Counted from the stretch's first letter, positions 21,900 through 34,290 are shown. The stretch: 64,000 nucleotides of DNA from Rusavskia elegans (GCA_011316305.1 SAUG01000017.1:89250-153249); one strand, 5' to 3'. Numbers and translations are program-made. Notes: a model not told the origin generated them from the letters alone.

Positions 21900-23367
21900 G
21901 AGATGTTAGGCCCGTCGCGCGGTGAGTTACTTAGGCTGTGTTCTGGGTACAGGACTTTAGATACGCTGCCGCAGATTAGGCAGTCGGGGGACTATATATG
22001 CAGCCGATCTGGCGCCCACTCAGCCAGCTCGATGGCTGCTCTCCTCGCCACCTATAGCCTAGACCAAAGTGGAGGTTGGGGCTCCATGGTTTGTCTGGAA
22101 CGCGGCTCCGCGCTGCGATGTGGCAGCCTTCACTGTAATGGGTATGGAAACAGAGGGATTCTCCATATGCAGTCGCTAAGAGGCGAGGCAGCTGCCAACG
22201 CTGCATGTAGTGTGTAGGGTGATTGAATAACATGATTGGTGCTAGCAGGCGCACTGGTGGCAGTGCTAATTCACAGGATAACCTAACTAATTCTGGGGAG
22301 CTTAAAACTTGAGTGGGAAGCAATCCCAATAGAAGAGAAACAGGAGCGCAGTGCATACCGATACATGGTGCTTGGAGAAGATAGTAAAGCTCTCCCTGTG
22401 ATAGACGTAGTGACAACATGTGTGTAAAAAGGGGTAGATAGGTGGAGAACCATTTTGGTAGGGGTTTCCCATGACTTAGCATTACCACTGAAGGGGGCTT
22501 CAGAACGGCGACCCCGCGACGGTTTCCCGTTATACAGAGGCTCAGGATAACGTTTTCCACTTTCGGTCGATTGTCTCTAGAGGCATTCATCTTTAGCGGA
22601 CCTAGTGGGGTCAAAACATGGATACTTAGCCCGGTCCCTTGTTGTTCCTATTGACGAATCCTGGAGGTCATTGACCGATCTGAGCCTTTAGGTTACCCCC
22701 CGGGTCTATCCTATTAGTCATAACTATAGTGATGCTTTTAGACTCGTCCGCGATCATCTCGAATAGAGCAGAGACGACGATTTCAATTTCGAAGGTTCCT
22801 ATGATTGAGTTGTGCACGGACCGTGACGTCTCAAGAAGACCTAGCTTTCTTGGGCTTAGTGCGGCTTGGCATTGTTTCCATCCAGCTTCAGGGGCTTCGT
22901 AATTATCTTCAAGACACAGAGTTGAATGGACTTCCACCACATATATGTTACTACCACTACTATCGGACCCGTACGAGTTTTTGAAAAGCATCAAGAGTTA
23001 TGCATCTTGGATAGTCAGTCTACGTCTGATGTACTTTCTTGTCTCAAAGACCTTCCTACTACTTGTTATCCATCTTCGTTTTTTGATGCTGGTGAAAAAG
23101 CATAGAGCTCCTTGAAAACGCTGAATTTGGCAACCCAGCGAATAGAGGTACAGATCTGCAGGTTACAGTGGTAGTAGACTGCCTCTGAGTGCTAGGGGAT
23201 GAAGGCGATCTTGCTCAGGGACCGTTATTCGATGTTGCAAAACTTCGGGATTCTTCTATGAAGGATCTCTGTAGGATATTGGAGAGCTGTTCATTTGACA
23301 AGGGTCGATGGAATTCCAAACCAGTCGTTAAAGCGCTGGGACTTCTGCCCACTCGTAATAAGATTTT
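21900..23367. other. gene-poor stretch, no gene supported
   Basis: Minus frames at 21976-22614 and 22668-22994 are open but without domains or clear splice structure. They may be further relics of the membrane gene downstream of them. No repeats with defined ends were found. Confidence 0.35.
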
Positions 23368-25243
23368 TCATGCCAAGGTACCGGCCGCGTACGCAGCGGA
23401 ATTGGTGTTCTGATGTCTCCCGGTATTGTCCTTGGTTTCTTTTTTCTTCCGGGTGCGAAGCATGTTACGCATGCTGTCACGTCCCCTTGACACAGCGTCT
23501 TTGATGTATGGAAGACTGAGAACAAGAATGTACGTGATCGCACACAGTAGGATAGTCACTATGATGTAGGAAATGAGGTCTGCGCTGTTCGGGAGAGCGT
23601 CCATTCCATAGATTGACTGGAATACGCAGGTTAGCCTGGATCTTTGTCGTGAGGGTATAAGCTTACGGTGGCTAAGTTCAGTGGCAGATACGCAATTGTC
23701 ACGATGGTGAGTAACCGGATATTACCATTCTGCTCTGTTGCCAGTCGACCTTCTGCGACCGAAGAGGCTAAGAGGAGCTGTAGCCGTTACGTCAGCCACT
23801 AGGAAAAGAGATATTGGTGTCAACTTTGTATTGACTGACCCCGTTGCTTAGACTTTGCACTTCCTGCCCTTTACGTTCAATCCGATCTCGTATTTTTCCT
23901 AACTTCTCCTGATGTTCTGTGATAAATCTCTTCCGCATCTCGTGTTCCTTCGTCGAGCCCTGTGGCGAGCCGTCAAAGTCTCTCGCGGAGTGAAGTATAA
24001 CAGGGACAATGCGCAAGGTTCCATCGATATATTCTGCGAACAGTCGAAGCGACTGAAGGGCCCAGAAATGCCTTTTCGAATTAGAAAAGTTTCGATCCTC
24101 GAAAAGGATTTTTTGTCGCGTATTGCTGTCAACGGTCACAGAGCTCTACTTCTCAGTAAGCAAAAGTACTTCGAACGAATAAAATTTCGCCAAAGCGAAA
24201 CGGAGAAGCTATACTGAAAGCGTAGTTTGTGCGTCAAGCGCATCTAGGACTTTTTCCCATTCATGAACGATCCAAAATAAATTATTCTGGACCCAATAGA
24301 CGCCAGATGTGTTTGGGTTTCTAGATTTCCTCCAGTCTTCTCTCATTCTTTTGCCCATGTATTGACTTAGAGGACTAAGAACCACCATTAAAGTCGGCTC
24401 ATTAGGTGCTAGAAGGCCACTCCATGAGACACTGAATTTCCTTTCGCAAATGTATTTTCCGTCCATTGCATTGATGTTGAAGATCCCAGTTGGAGACAAA
24501 GGAGCACAGTCGGCAGCCGGTGCCTCATCCGTAACGCTGAAGTAAGGGACCGTGAAAGCCGATATCTAGACAACGCATCGGATCAGCCATCAGTAATCTG
24601 CTAGCTGGGCAGATACATCACGAAATGAACCTGATTTACATGACGAGCGGCATCTCCATATCTGAATCCGTGCTCTTCACAATAATGTCGATCTATAGAT
24701 CTGGTACTCAAATGTCTTCGAAGGGCAGCATATATGGTCGCGTAGTCATGGTCCTTGTTGTACGCAGCACATAGTAGAATTGTGCTCAATGGGCTGGGAG
24801 TGAAAGCGTTGGCTACGCTAGATGGTATCAGAGGTTGCTGACAGCGCTGCACTGCAGTCTGCATGGTAGGAAGATTATCTTACATAACTCTGTCTTTAGA
24901 CTCCTCCGTGGTTCTCTAGAGGTTTATTCTCTTAGCTTGCCGAGGTAATGCAGGTTGTGGTTTGAGATCTATGTACCTGCCTGAAAAGTCTTTGCAGCAT
25001 CCCACTCTGATGGGTAGCACCCACAGTTGGTCCATTACATTCGCCCGTATACAAGACAATGTGGCGGCGTTGATCGTAGTCAATCACATAGAATGCTGTT
25101 TGACCAGAGTTGGTGGCCTTGTCGACAAATTTGGGGTCTCTCTTGAATGTGAAACGAGTGAGATCGTTTAGTGCTTTCGCTGCGATGAACCTTGCCGCAG
25201 GATCCGTGGAGTCAACATCAGGAAGGTCTGTTGGGCGGTTCAC
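23368..25243 (-). CDS. CorA-like membrane protein, at least six exons, 5' end unresolved
   Basis: Phase-consistent exons run 24979-... to 23368: (about 25230-24977), 24858-24631, 24565-24215, 24145-23840, 23777-23667 and 23616-23368, with introns of 50-118 bases. The last 130 residues are CorA-like: a long helix (EHQEKLGKIRDRIERKGQE), LLLASSVAEGRLATEQNGNI, the first membrane helix LLTIVTIAYLPLNLA, then SIYGMDALP and a second helix (YIIVTILLCAITYILVLSLP) with a basic cytosolic tail. CorA transporters carry GMN at this loop; here it reads GMD. The upstream cytosolic part is unassigned. The first listed exon has no ATG, and a coiled-coil exon at about 25701-25580 (starting MEQVKAQELIAQLERHH, ending at a GTATGT donor) probably belongs to the same gene. 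Ion transport is not certain for such fungal relatives. Confidence 0.6.
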
Positions 25244-25259
25244 GATGAGCCATAATCAC

Positions 25260-26313
25260 ATTGGAGATTAACTGGGACTCGCCTCTCCACGTGCCGCCAC
25301 CGCAGCCGGGCTCCCGTGCTCGTTCCTCGATCCGTTGATGTAGGAGAGTATTACTCCAAGGCATTGCCCAATCGTCAGGAATACGGGAGATCGTTCCTGG
25401 CGAGGGAACATGGTGCGGAGCTGGACTGGCCGAAGAGGGATCTGTATTCTTCGTCTTTATTCTACTGTCTTTGTTTGCATCATATCTGTCCTCAGCTCAG
25501 AATATACAGCAAGGTTGACGACCAGTAAATTCACCAAACGCGGATAAGTGCATACATACCCTCGGCACTCTCAAGAACCTTAATATTCTCCTGAGCTGTA
25601 TCTTTCGACGCCAGGTCAAACAACGCCTGCAAGCATTGTACCTGTTCTTGATGATGTCGTTCGAGTTGGGCAATCAACTCCTGTGCTTTGACTTGCTCCA
25701 TTGCTTGATATTTGCGGTATAGAACACCACCCTCATCCTAGAGTTGCAGAAGCTACCAAGAAATGCCTAGATGTTGGACTTTACGACCAAAGACAATGGT
25801 TGAAGAATATGAGTAAAACCATACCTGATCAGACAGGCTGGGGGCTGCTAGTGTCTAAACACCGCCATTTCAAGAATCTGCTCTTTTTCAGTGTTCAAAC
25901 CGAAAAGGGGGAGCAAAGTAAGAGACGGCACAAAATGGAAGTTCGAGGCTTCTTTCAGCTGGGAATTTTAAACGTAAAGAGAATAGCCTGCTTAGTTAAT
26001 AGGATTGGCATTCGGTAAGTAGCTAATACTTAATCGAACGTTTTAAGGTAGCGTATTTTATAAAATACACTAGCCCTGAACAGCAAAACGATACCTCACG
26101 TTTTTTTCCTCTGAGACTCACCGCGCTCATATTTGGTTGATAGTACCTTGATGGAAGTCGATAATTCAGTTATTAAGCCACTACGCATAGCACTCTCTAT
26201 CTGTGATCACTAGACCTTGCAGAATGGCTCTGCATTCGTGAAAACCTGCCAGTCCGGCCATTCCGTACCGAGGCCAGCACGTCCTCCAGGCTTCCATATT
26301 CATCACGATTTTC
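25260..26313. other. possible upstream exons of the CorA-like gene, otherwise nothing supported
   Basis: The minus strand at 25701-25580 reads as a coiled-coil exon. Another open frame runs at 25490-25250 (SSASPAPHHVPSPGTI, WSNTLLHQRIEERAREPG), but I could not join it in phase to either neighbour. From 25740 to 26313 I see no coding signal. Confidence 0.3.
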
Positions 26314-27837
26314 TCACAGGTGCAACTTGCCCTTACTAACCAAATCCGTTCTGCGAGGGTGATCTGTCTCGTCTTCATACCTCTTCCTTGCCCCCGGTAT
26401 TTCTTCCATTTCCTCCATTTCCTCCAGCAACATCAGCTTGTCACTACCGTCATCCGGCCAGTCCAATGGACGCGGGCTGGGCAATTTTCGAAAGTTCCTT
26501 TCCTCCCACAATCGCACGAATCTTTGTCTAATGTTATATAATGGATGACTCATCTGAGAGCGCTCCAGGATAGTTGGCCCCTGCTGACCATCTTCTGCTA
26601 GTGTGATCGTTGGATGACCTGTCTGACAGCAATTCGGGGCAGTTAGACTTTGTTCACGGTTCAGCATTCCTGGTAGACCCAGTGGTGAGCCCGCTCGGCT
26701 CTTCCCTGTATTATGTGATCCCTGCATTTCTTTGCCAAGTGCTTTAACATCGTTCTGTTCGTTCTCATCAAGATCATGGAATCCCTTCAAGGAACGTGTA
26801 GTCTTGAATTGTGGGAAGTGCTGCGAAAGGTATAGCTCTAGGGCCCGATCGATCTGGGACGGGCCCGCCCGGCGCATAGTCCACGAACGGCAGCATAGTC
26901 GCAGTCGGGCTGCTCTCTGTATGTTGCTGAAGTAGGTCGGGTGGAGTATTGGTGTCGTTGAAGACATCCCTTCGGCAGACTGCTCCTTCTTCGGCATACG
27001 AGCCATCAGATCAGCCAGTTCCGACCGTCTGTCGAGACGTAACAAGGCCTCAACCTCTTGCCCAGTGATTCGCGATGAGATAGTAGCAGGCAGGTGACTC
27101 CAGCGCCGGACTGGTATGTTGTTGTACCCCAGCACGATTCGTTGCTGATCATACCAAACCTTAGGACCGTAAGTAGGGTTTAGAGACTCGTCTGGGGGGT
27201 CGTATTGAAAGAGTATCTCTGGACGATTCACCCGTTCGGGACCCCAAGTATGGTACGCTTCCATATATGATGTTACATCATCCACGTGGCTCCCTTGACC
27301 CCATGGGATTTTATAGGTACCCTTTTGTGCTGCCTCATCAATCAAGCGCCGGCGAATGTCATTGTGGTATACTGCAGGGATCCATTTGTTCGAACCCGTG
27401 GTCAGGTACTCTAAGCTATCAGCAGTACCGCGGACCCGTGCTGCTTGTGCTTGTGCTTGTCAGGACCCTTGCTTCATCATGTCTAGAGCTTGCCTTTCGC
27501 AAGCTCAGGGTATACCAGCTTGCAGTGGCACACTCACTTGGGTGCTCCTTAGGTTGCTTGTTGATCGGCCATGCAAAACATGCAAAACCATCAGTCCCTT
27601 CAAAGGGTCGTCGTCGTTTTAGCTGGGTCTTAATATGGGAGTCTTTCAAGATCGCTATATGGTACGAGGCTGTTAGCCAGTAGCACCACTTGTACCAACA
27701 CCTTGTGCCATGAGCCCCCTACCCTTTTTGGAGGCGGAGTCATTGTCAGACTTCTCAGGAACCTTCTCATGACCGCCGCTGCTCTCTTCGTCGTTGTTGG
27801 CTTTCTGTTCGCCTTTCGAAGAAGTATTGTCGTTCAT
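26314..27837 (-). CDS. uncharacterised 462-residue protein, three exons
   Basis: Exons 27837-27723, 27669-27538 and 27455-26314 give an uninterrupted 462-residue frame; introns of 53 and 82 bases use GTAGGG and GTGAGTG donors and both keep phase. The N-terminus is acidic and low in complexity (MNDNTSSKGEQKANNDEES). The middle holds RRRLIDEAAQKGTYKIPWGQ, then AYHTWGPERVNRPE, VWYDQQRIVLGYNNIPVRRW, LPATISSR and EALLRLDRRSELADLMARM. The C-terminal third is Gln/Pro/charged with a run of Glu-Met pairs (LLEEMEEMEEI). I recognise no named domain. The stretch 31.9-29.5 kb on the same strand encodes the same order of motifs (LIDDAAKE, AYKAWG, LPATLTHEAHRLEMAALLR) with stops and frameshifts, so this appears to be the surviving member of a local family. 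Confidence 0.55.
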
Positions 27838-27941
27838 TATGGCTGTATTGATACCAGCTGTTAGCACTGATCAGGTTGTGGAAGTTCCTATGCGTACAAT
27901 GTGCGGATGCGAGTACGTTACTGTGCTGCTCGATAGCATAA

Positions 27942-28428
27942 TCATGTACTCTTTGCATGGATCGGTCTAGCGTATGGTCGATGCCACCAATCATCGTTCC
28001 TGGAGCTTGTCCTGCTGCTGTAACCGAGGAGCCACTGATTAGTGACAGTATGCCTATTGATACCATGTCGAGTACTGTCTTTACCTTCTTGAGAGGTGTT
28101 TCCTTCACCTTGCCCACCAGCATGTTCTGGTTCGCATCGAGTTTTCATAATGCCCTTAGCGAGAACCGTAATATGCATCGCAGCAACCCCGAGCTGGCGA
28201 CGATATATATCTGTTGTATAGATACAGAGTGGACTCCTTCCGCATGCCAGCTGCTGCAGATCTTGCGGTGTGACGGTGATTTCGATCTCCCTAAGAGGAA
28301 CAATACACTCGATGTGGAGGAGCTGGTAGTCTGGGGTGACAAGGGAGCAGACAGTATTCGGGCCCTGTCTGGTAATCTGAAGCGACTGTCTTAGGAGTAG
28401 TTCACACAGACTTGGGCGTGCTCCTCAC
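27942..28428 (-). CDS. open coding-like frame, partial gene of unknown function
   Basis: A frame without stops (about 160 codons) includes CSLVTPDYQLLHIECIVPLR, EIEITVTPQDLQQLACG and YRRQLGVAAMHITVLAKGIM. Hydrophobic and charged residues alternate as in a real domain, but there is no suitable ATG upstream, so a 5' exon is missing. Downstream, another frame (28123-27860) has MVSIGILSLISGSSVTAAG and ends close to the start of the 462-residue gene; the two may be spliced together. I do not recognise a family. Confidence 0.3.
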
Positions 28429-29491
28429 GGAGAAGGATGTCAGTGAAGCTGCGTTGTCCACGGATACGTCAGTGGAAAGAAAAGAACGATGTAGAGATGC
28501 AATTATGTGAAGAATGTCAGTCGGTCTGGATTAAGATGTCTTGAGGCCAAGACGACCCCCCGCTTAGCGGTGTTGAGGTATAGCTCCATGATCGTTCCTT
28601 CCGCCATTCAAGAAGTGATATGCCTAGCGTGCATACTCATAGGCTCAGCTCATAGTTAGATCGAGACAGCAGAAGGGGAGACGAAGGATGCAACAAGCTA
28701 AAAGGGATCTTGAATTCCCATTGCGCTGGCTCACTCTTCCAATCCTGCTGTGATTAGGTGTGATTATAGGCAGATTAATAGGGGACGGTTCAGCCTTTTC
28801 TATTATCATACGGAGTGGTCCCGCCCGCGTGCACTGAGTCAAGTCGATGACACAGGCTTGATGAACAGACCTAAGCAGCTTATATGTGTGGCTATTGTCC
28901 GTCACGCCATGGCTGAGAAACCAAAAGCGGAGGAAATTCCACGACGACTTCGACTAGAGACAGAAACCCAAGCTAAGATAGAGATCAAGTACAATGGTTT
29001 TGGAACGCATCGGATGGTCTGGCGGGAGCGCATAGCAGACTGAGAATGGTATGAGAGCATGGCGCTTCCATTCAGGTTCAGAGCAGCGAGGCATTTATTT
29101 GCAATTCTAAGGGCAGGGGTTCAAGATGGTATGTGGTTTTGCCATCAGACCATTGCGTAGACACTGACGACCTCACGACTATGTATTGGACATAGCAGCA
29201 CAGACGCGTTTACCGTGATCACAACAGCCGAGGCAACGCGTAGCATGCAGCACACCAATCGTATTGAGATTGAGGTCATTAGTCAGCAGATTTGTCAGCA
29301 CAATAGCGCACAAACTCGTTGAACATTTTCCATCATCAGCTTCTGGCACTCAACAGTGAAGATCAGATCCTCCGATGTTACTACACTTATTCGGGCATTA
29401 TAAATCTTGTTCTGCGACGCCCTTGTCGCACCTGCTCTCAATGGGCCACCCTTTCTCCCCCAACCCTTCTCTTTCATGAATTTCTTGTCCT
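28429..29491. other. gene-poor stretch, no gene supported
   Basis: Short frames on both strands lack splice structure or motifs. No repeat or RNA gene was recognised. Confidence 0.35.
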
Positions 29492-31872
29492 TCAGAGCCT
29501 ACTCGTGGCCCCGTTCCTCGCAATTTTCCTTGTCGCTCTGTTGACCGCTTCCTTGAAGTTAAATGCCTTTTCACCGTCGTAATCTGAGCATCGCTCCTGG
29601 AATCTCGGCCCCCTGGAGTCTTTTTCTTCGGTGTCATAGCCATTAGGTAGGGAGTCTATACGTTCCAAGACCGTGAGCATGCAAAACAGTAGGTGATCTT
29701 GTTCTTTTTTGTCGGGTCGATTGAACAGCGTCGCCTCTTGCCTGTCCAGGCAAGCATCTACCAGCCCTTCCTCCATGGCTCCTCTCTTGGCATTCTTCCA
29801 TGCAGCGGTAACTTCTTATTCTGTATATTTTCGCCAGCCAATAGTATTGTTCGTCTTGCGCCACTCTTCCGGCATCAGTTCATCGAGATAATCGATGTTT
29901 TTACGAGTAGCCGACTCAACAGAGTCCGTTCGATCCAGCCTCGCTTCCAGACATCAATGCTTTGCTCCAGTGTAGTGTAGGACTTGAAGTAGTGAGGGAC
30001 AGCTGAAACGCCTGTGCCAAGACACGCCATGCTCATCTCTGAATACAGTCCTCTGGTTTCTGGAGAAGACTGATCCTCTTGGCCCTCTATTCGCGTGAAT
30101 GTTCGGAGCATACGGTCACGAAGATCCCACAGCGTTGAGCGGATATCATGACGCAGCAAGGCCGCCATTTCCAAGCCTGTGCGCTTCGTGCGTAAGTGTT
30201 GCAGGTAGATGCTTCCAGTCTAAGATGGGTTTATTCTTCGGCCCATGCATGATCTTCTCTCCATCTTGCCAATCCCGAATAGCGTAAACAGGGTGAGGGT
30301 GATTCTTTTCCCTGTTAATGTCCACTTTCGCACGAGGAATGCCCTTCCAAGAGAACGTTGATGGTCGTGAATGTGCTGCTGGATGCAGGCGACGAGCTTC
30401 TTTGTCGCCATGTTTGCGGCGGGCATATTCTGCATGGTGCAGGTATCGAGTTGCGGATGAGCTTTTGCTGTTGGTAGTTGGAGGTTTTTCGAGTTTCGAG
30501 GCTATGTTTCATATCTTGCGACCCCACGCTTTGTATGCAGTGTTATAGGCGGTCATGTCGTTCCGGTCGGTGCCTGTACCCCGTTGGGAGCCATACTGAT
30601 CCTCTTTTGCTGCATCATCAATCAAGCAAGGATGAATTGCGTCTTGTCGGACAGCCAGAACATCTGTGATGCTCATGATTGTACTTCATTTCGGTGCGAG
30701 TCGTTCAATTTTCTGACCTCGTCGTTCTGGTGAATTTCCCAAATATGCTCCACACGGATCTCTGAGCTTCAGTATTTCATCCAAGTGTATAGGTTGCTGG
30801 TTATTCACCAACGTGCGGAAAGTACCCTTAATTGCAGCTGCTTGGATCAAAAGAGAATGTGTCGGGGAGTGGCCGACTGCGGGTACCCCTTCATTCGGGA
30901 CGAGCTTGAATTTCACTCGATCTCCATCTTTCCGAGTAAGGGGGGTATGGCGTCTCATAATCCGGCTTGAGTCGTTAGGCGTCTTGGTCTTTCTTTCTGC
31001 ATTAGACTGACTGACGTAAGCTCGAATATTAGACAAAGAGATTATTTGCGTCTTAATCTTACTTACGTTTACTTTGGCATCCGCAAGCTTTTCTTTATAC
31101 GCCTCCTCGCGTGCTTCCTCCTCGATTTGCTTCATGACTGACTCCTTGTACATAGCAGCATATTCTCCTTGGATATTTCGCGTGACCTTGGCTTTTTCGC
31201 TGATTGATAGACTAGCAGCCTCATTCGTCTTTGCAAACTCGAAGACCCCATACAGCAGCTTGTCTTTGATGTCCGGGCAGCAGGTAAAGCACTGGCAATC
31301 ATGCTCATCGCTACCTCGTTGATAAAGACGCTGGCCAGCTCGCAGATCTCCCCTTGACTGATTGTCTCGGCAATATCATCCCTCTGCTTGCCTTTGTCGT
31401 TCTCCTTGGAAGGCTGATGTTTCTGCTTGGGCATGCGGTCTATACGGACCAAACAGATCATCGACAGATTCCTGCTTGACACAGGGGGGATAGGGTCAAC
31501 GTCAAACAGCCCAGCTTGATCGAAAGCACCACTGCTGGCGGCATACGGCATAATTTCTTCCCGTCAGAATCATCGAGGTTGACAACTTCGGTAAGCCGTT
31601 GGACTCCGGCTGGTTGCTTAGATGCTGCTCTCTGCGGCAAGCGTTCTCCTACATCCTTCTGTGCATTTGTACATCTGCTGGGAACTTTTGATTGAATTGG
31701 CGAGACTGGTGATCTCAGCCTTGGTACCGCCAGCGATCTCAAGTAACGCTTTCTTAATGTTGTCAGCAAGTTTCCCGGTCCCCTTTTTCTTTGGCCGGGA
31801 TGACCTACTGAAAAGATTGGCCTCAAGGTACAATTTGTCTGCAGGCACTTCTTGTCCCTTACTGTTATTCAT
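29492..31872 (-). pseudogene. decayed relative(s) of the 462-residue gene at 26.3-27.8 kb
   Basis: Read on the minus strand, coding-like sequence runs almost continuously but is cut by stops and frame changes. It begins with MNNSKGQEVPADKLYLEANL (31872), continues through DIKDKLLYGVFEFAKTNEAA and LLIQAAAIKGTFRTL, and reaches a TGA near 30690. The same frame then carries LIDDAAKEDQYGS and YNTAYKAWGRK, a second TGA near 30510, and LDWKHLPATLTHEAHRL. A one-base shift near 30175 leads to EMAALLRHDIRSTLWDLRDRM. A later segment (IDYLDELMPEEWRKT) hits a TAA near 29838 and continues to 29492. The motif order matches the intact 462-residue protein. The TAA and TGA could come from CAA and CGA by C-to-T change. 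It may be one long gene or two merged relics. Confidence 0.5.
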
Positions 31873-33196
31873 CGCGCTGCTGCTCAGACTCGATGGCGGC
31901 GTCCCAAGCAGATGCTGTCGTACTGGGCTTCCTGCGCAGTAGAATTGCTTTCCAACGATAGAGCAACGCACTCGTTGATTGACCAGGAGTCTGAGAATTT
32001 GTTGATGTGCTGTCCAGACCTTCCCAGTTTTGCCAAAAGGTGAGGATGTTCGACGGACAGAAAGCAGCAGCGAGTAGTGGCAGTTACCTTGTTGTCTGCA
32101 TAACCCTTGGTTGTTGAAGAGCTCTAACACCCTCAATCATGTAGCCGGTGAATTTTGGAGAATGAACGAAGGAAAGGAAAGGAATGGAATTCCGTCGTGC
32201 AGAAAATATTTAGCCCACGGCAGGCATATAGCGGAGACTTAAGAAAGATAAGAAGAAGTAAAGATTATAGAAAGCCTTGGGAAAGAAATTATATACAGTC
32301 TGAGAAACCGTGGCCGAAGAGTGTTTGTTGCTATTGAATCTGGAAAAGGAGTGAGAGGAAACAGTCGGGCTTTGCACCAGAGAATAGACTGTTGTATCCT
32401 TCATCATCTATTGACTACGAACCGTGAAGCTTTTGTAAGATCTTCACTACCACTCATGGATCGTTATTCGAATGTTATGAAGTAGTGAACAGTTTCACTC
32501 ATTCACTTTACCTTAATCAATGATCCCTGGACATTCTTCTACGTGGTCCCAAGCCGTCGAAATTCCATCCACACATTGAGTGAAAATGATAGTGACCCAT
32601 TGCTACCAGTCATGTCTGGCTGACAGGACATTCAACTTTTACCGCTCTTCAAGCTCAGAACTTTCCCGTTTCTGGATCAGGGATACGGTGCAAGACCTAT
32701 TCTTCCTTTCCTTCTTCACCACTGTAGGTGGTTGCGGAACCTGTCTGGAATGGGAGAACGGAATATTCATGGCTTGATTCCCGTTGACAAGAATGGATCG
32801 AGGACTGATTGTGAAATTTGGGTGAACGAGTCAGACTGTTGTTAACTACATGAACGCGGATAGTGTGCTGGATGAATCGACAGATGAAGTTCCCTATGAC
32901 CAATATTTCGTCGTCAATAGCTGGTGAATGGTGAACGGGACATCAATAGTCTCGTCGGGTATAAAAGCTTGCCCCCTCCTCCATTCCTTCTTCCTTCTCT
33001 TTTTTTCTTTGCGAGCCCACTGTCTTTCGAGCTCGGCTTCTTAGTCTGTGTATATTTTCTCCTTAATCTTCTTCAGCATTTCTCTCTTCAGCTATATATT
33101 CTTTCCGATTCTTACCTACTTGCAAGATATACTTCTCACCAGACATCGACTTTCATTTATCCTGTATTTCCTTCATATCCTTTACCCAAGAGGATC
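31873..33196. other. intergenic region, no gene supported
   Basis: Purine-rich AGAAAG/GGAAAG words lie at 32150-32300 and pyrimidine-rich leader-like sequence (CTTCTTCCTTCTCTTTTTTTC) at 32980-33190, which suits a promoter and 5' leader for the plus-strand locus that follows. Confidence 0.35.
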
Positions 33197-34204
33197 ATGA
33201 CGACTGAACCAGAGAGTCTATCATCATGTATAACAGGCTGGCGCCACGTGAGGTTGGTGTGTCAATCCACTTCTTCTGATGATTCAGTCCCAATCGCTCA
33301 CACGAGATCAGTCAATGAATGTCCCATGCCAGTTTGCAATTCAGTGTCAACTCGTCCGTGGAGGCTACAAACAATCAGCTTACAAAGCGTCTCGCCCCCG
33401 CATTGAAGAGGTATTCACCCGCCGATAACAAAATTGCAACAGCAAGGCTTCAACTTATCCGCGAGATCCTCCTTGTCCGCGAGCAGATAGACTTTTTGAT
33501 CTCCAAAATTTCTTATCTAGAATCGCGTTACATCTCAATGATGTCTGCCTTCTACGAGTACAATTCGACTTCGACGGAAGCGTTTATGTATTTGTGGTCG
33601 ACGACTTCGATGTCGAAGATATTAGCTATGTCCCCACATGGAGTCTTGCGATAGTTAGGATTCGACCTCACCAAAGTGTACCGAGAGCAATAGATCGGAG
33701 CGCGTGAGCGCTTGAATGAAATACAGTCGGGTATAGACGTCTTAGAGAAGGCATCGGGCAATCTGGCAAGGACACGCTTTAGCCATGCCAAGTCTCCAAA
33801 AAAAAAAAAAGCAATGACAGGGGAGGGCGTCTCTGACTGTTGAAGATACCCCAAATATCGACCCCTATTTCTGTTTCAAACCACCGGAGGAATATGTACC
33901 GACAAAACTCAACCATGTCATCCTCGCCACGAAGACTGATGGCCACAAACCTCTGAGAGCTGGTTACGGCACTGGAGGCATGGTTATGAGACGCGATTGG
34001 GACGAACACAATTCCTATTGGACTGTCGATGTCCACGGCGGCGACCGCTGGATCGTGATCTACAGTAGACCAACAGCTAAGCATGGTGCGGTGCGCACTG
34101 GTGCCGCTTTTTGGGCCCAAGGAACGGTTATTCGGTCATGCCCCTGGCTTTTCCATTTGATGTTAGCAATCTTAAAAGCAGATGATAAGGCTAATTATGA
34201 ATGA
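33197..34204 (+). pseudogene. frame-broken gene of unknown family
   Basis: An ATG at 33197 follows a pyrimidine-rich leader. A helical segment follows after a possible intron (RLAPALKRYSPADNKIATAR, then QLIREILLVREQIDFLISKI). Near 33560 the coding signal jumps frame without splice sites: one frame reads FYEYNSTSTEAF while the overlapping frame continues as FDFDGSVYVFVVDDFDVEDI and VPTWSLAIVRIRP. A later exon after a CAG at about 33820 gives YFCFKPPEEYVPTKLNHVIL, GTGGMVMRRDWDEHNSYWTV and ends at 34204. A run of 13 A (33798-33810) lies in the presumed intron. I read this as a gene with a small frame-shifting change, but an unusual intron could explain it. Confidence 0.4.
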
Positions 34205-34290
34205 TAGAAGACTTGCATCCCCTTCGGCTGGCTGCCCCTATCCGATGCTCAAACGTGTCACAGCTTCCGACATAATTACCCTGCGCGTCA

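Noticed and set aside
27385..27405. GTTCGAACC word resembling a tRNA B box
   Set aside because: It lies in an exon of the 462-residue gene and no acceptor stem, A box or anticodon arm can be built around it.
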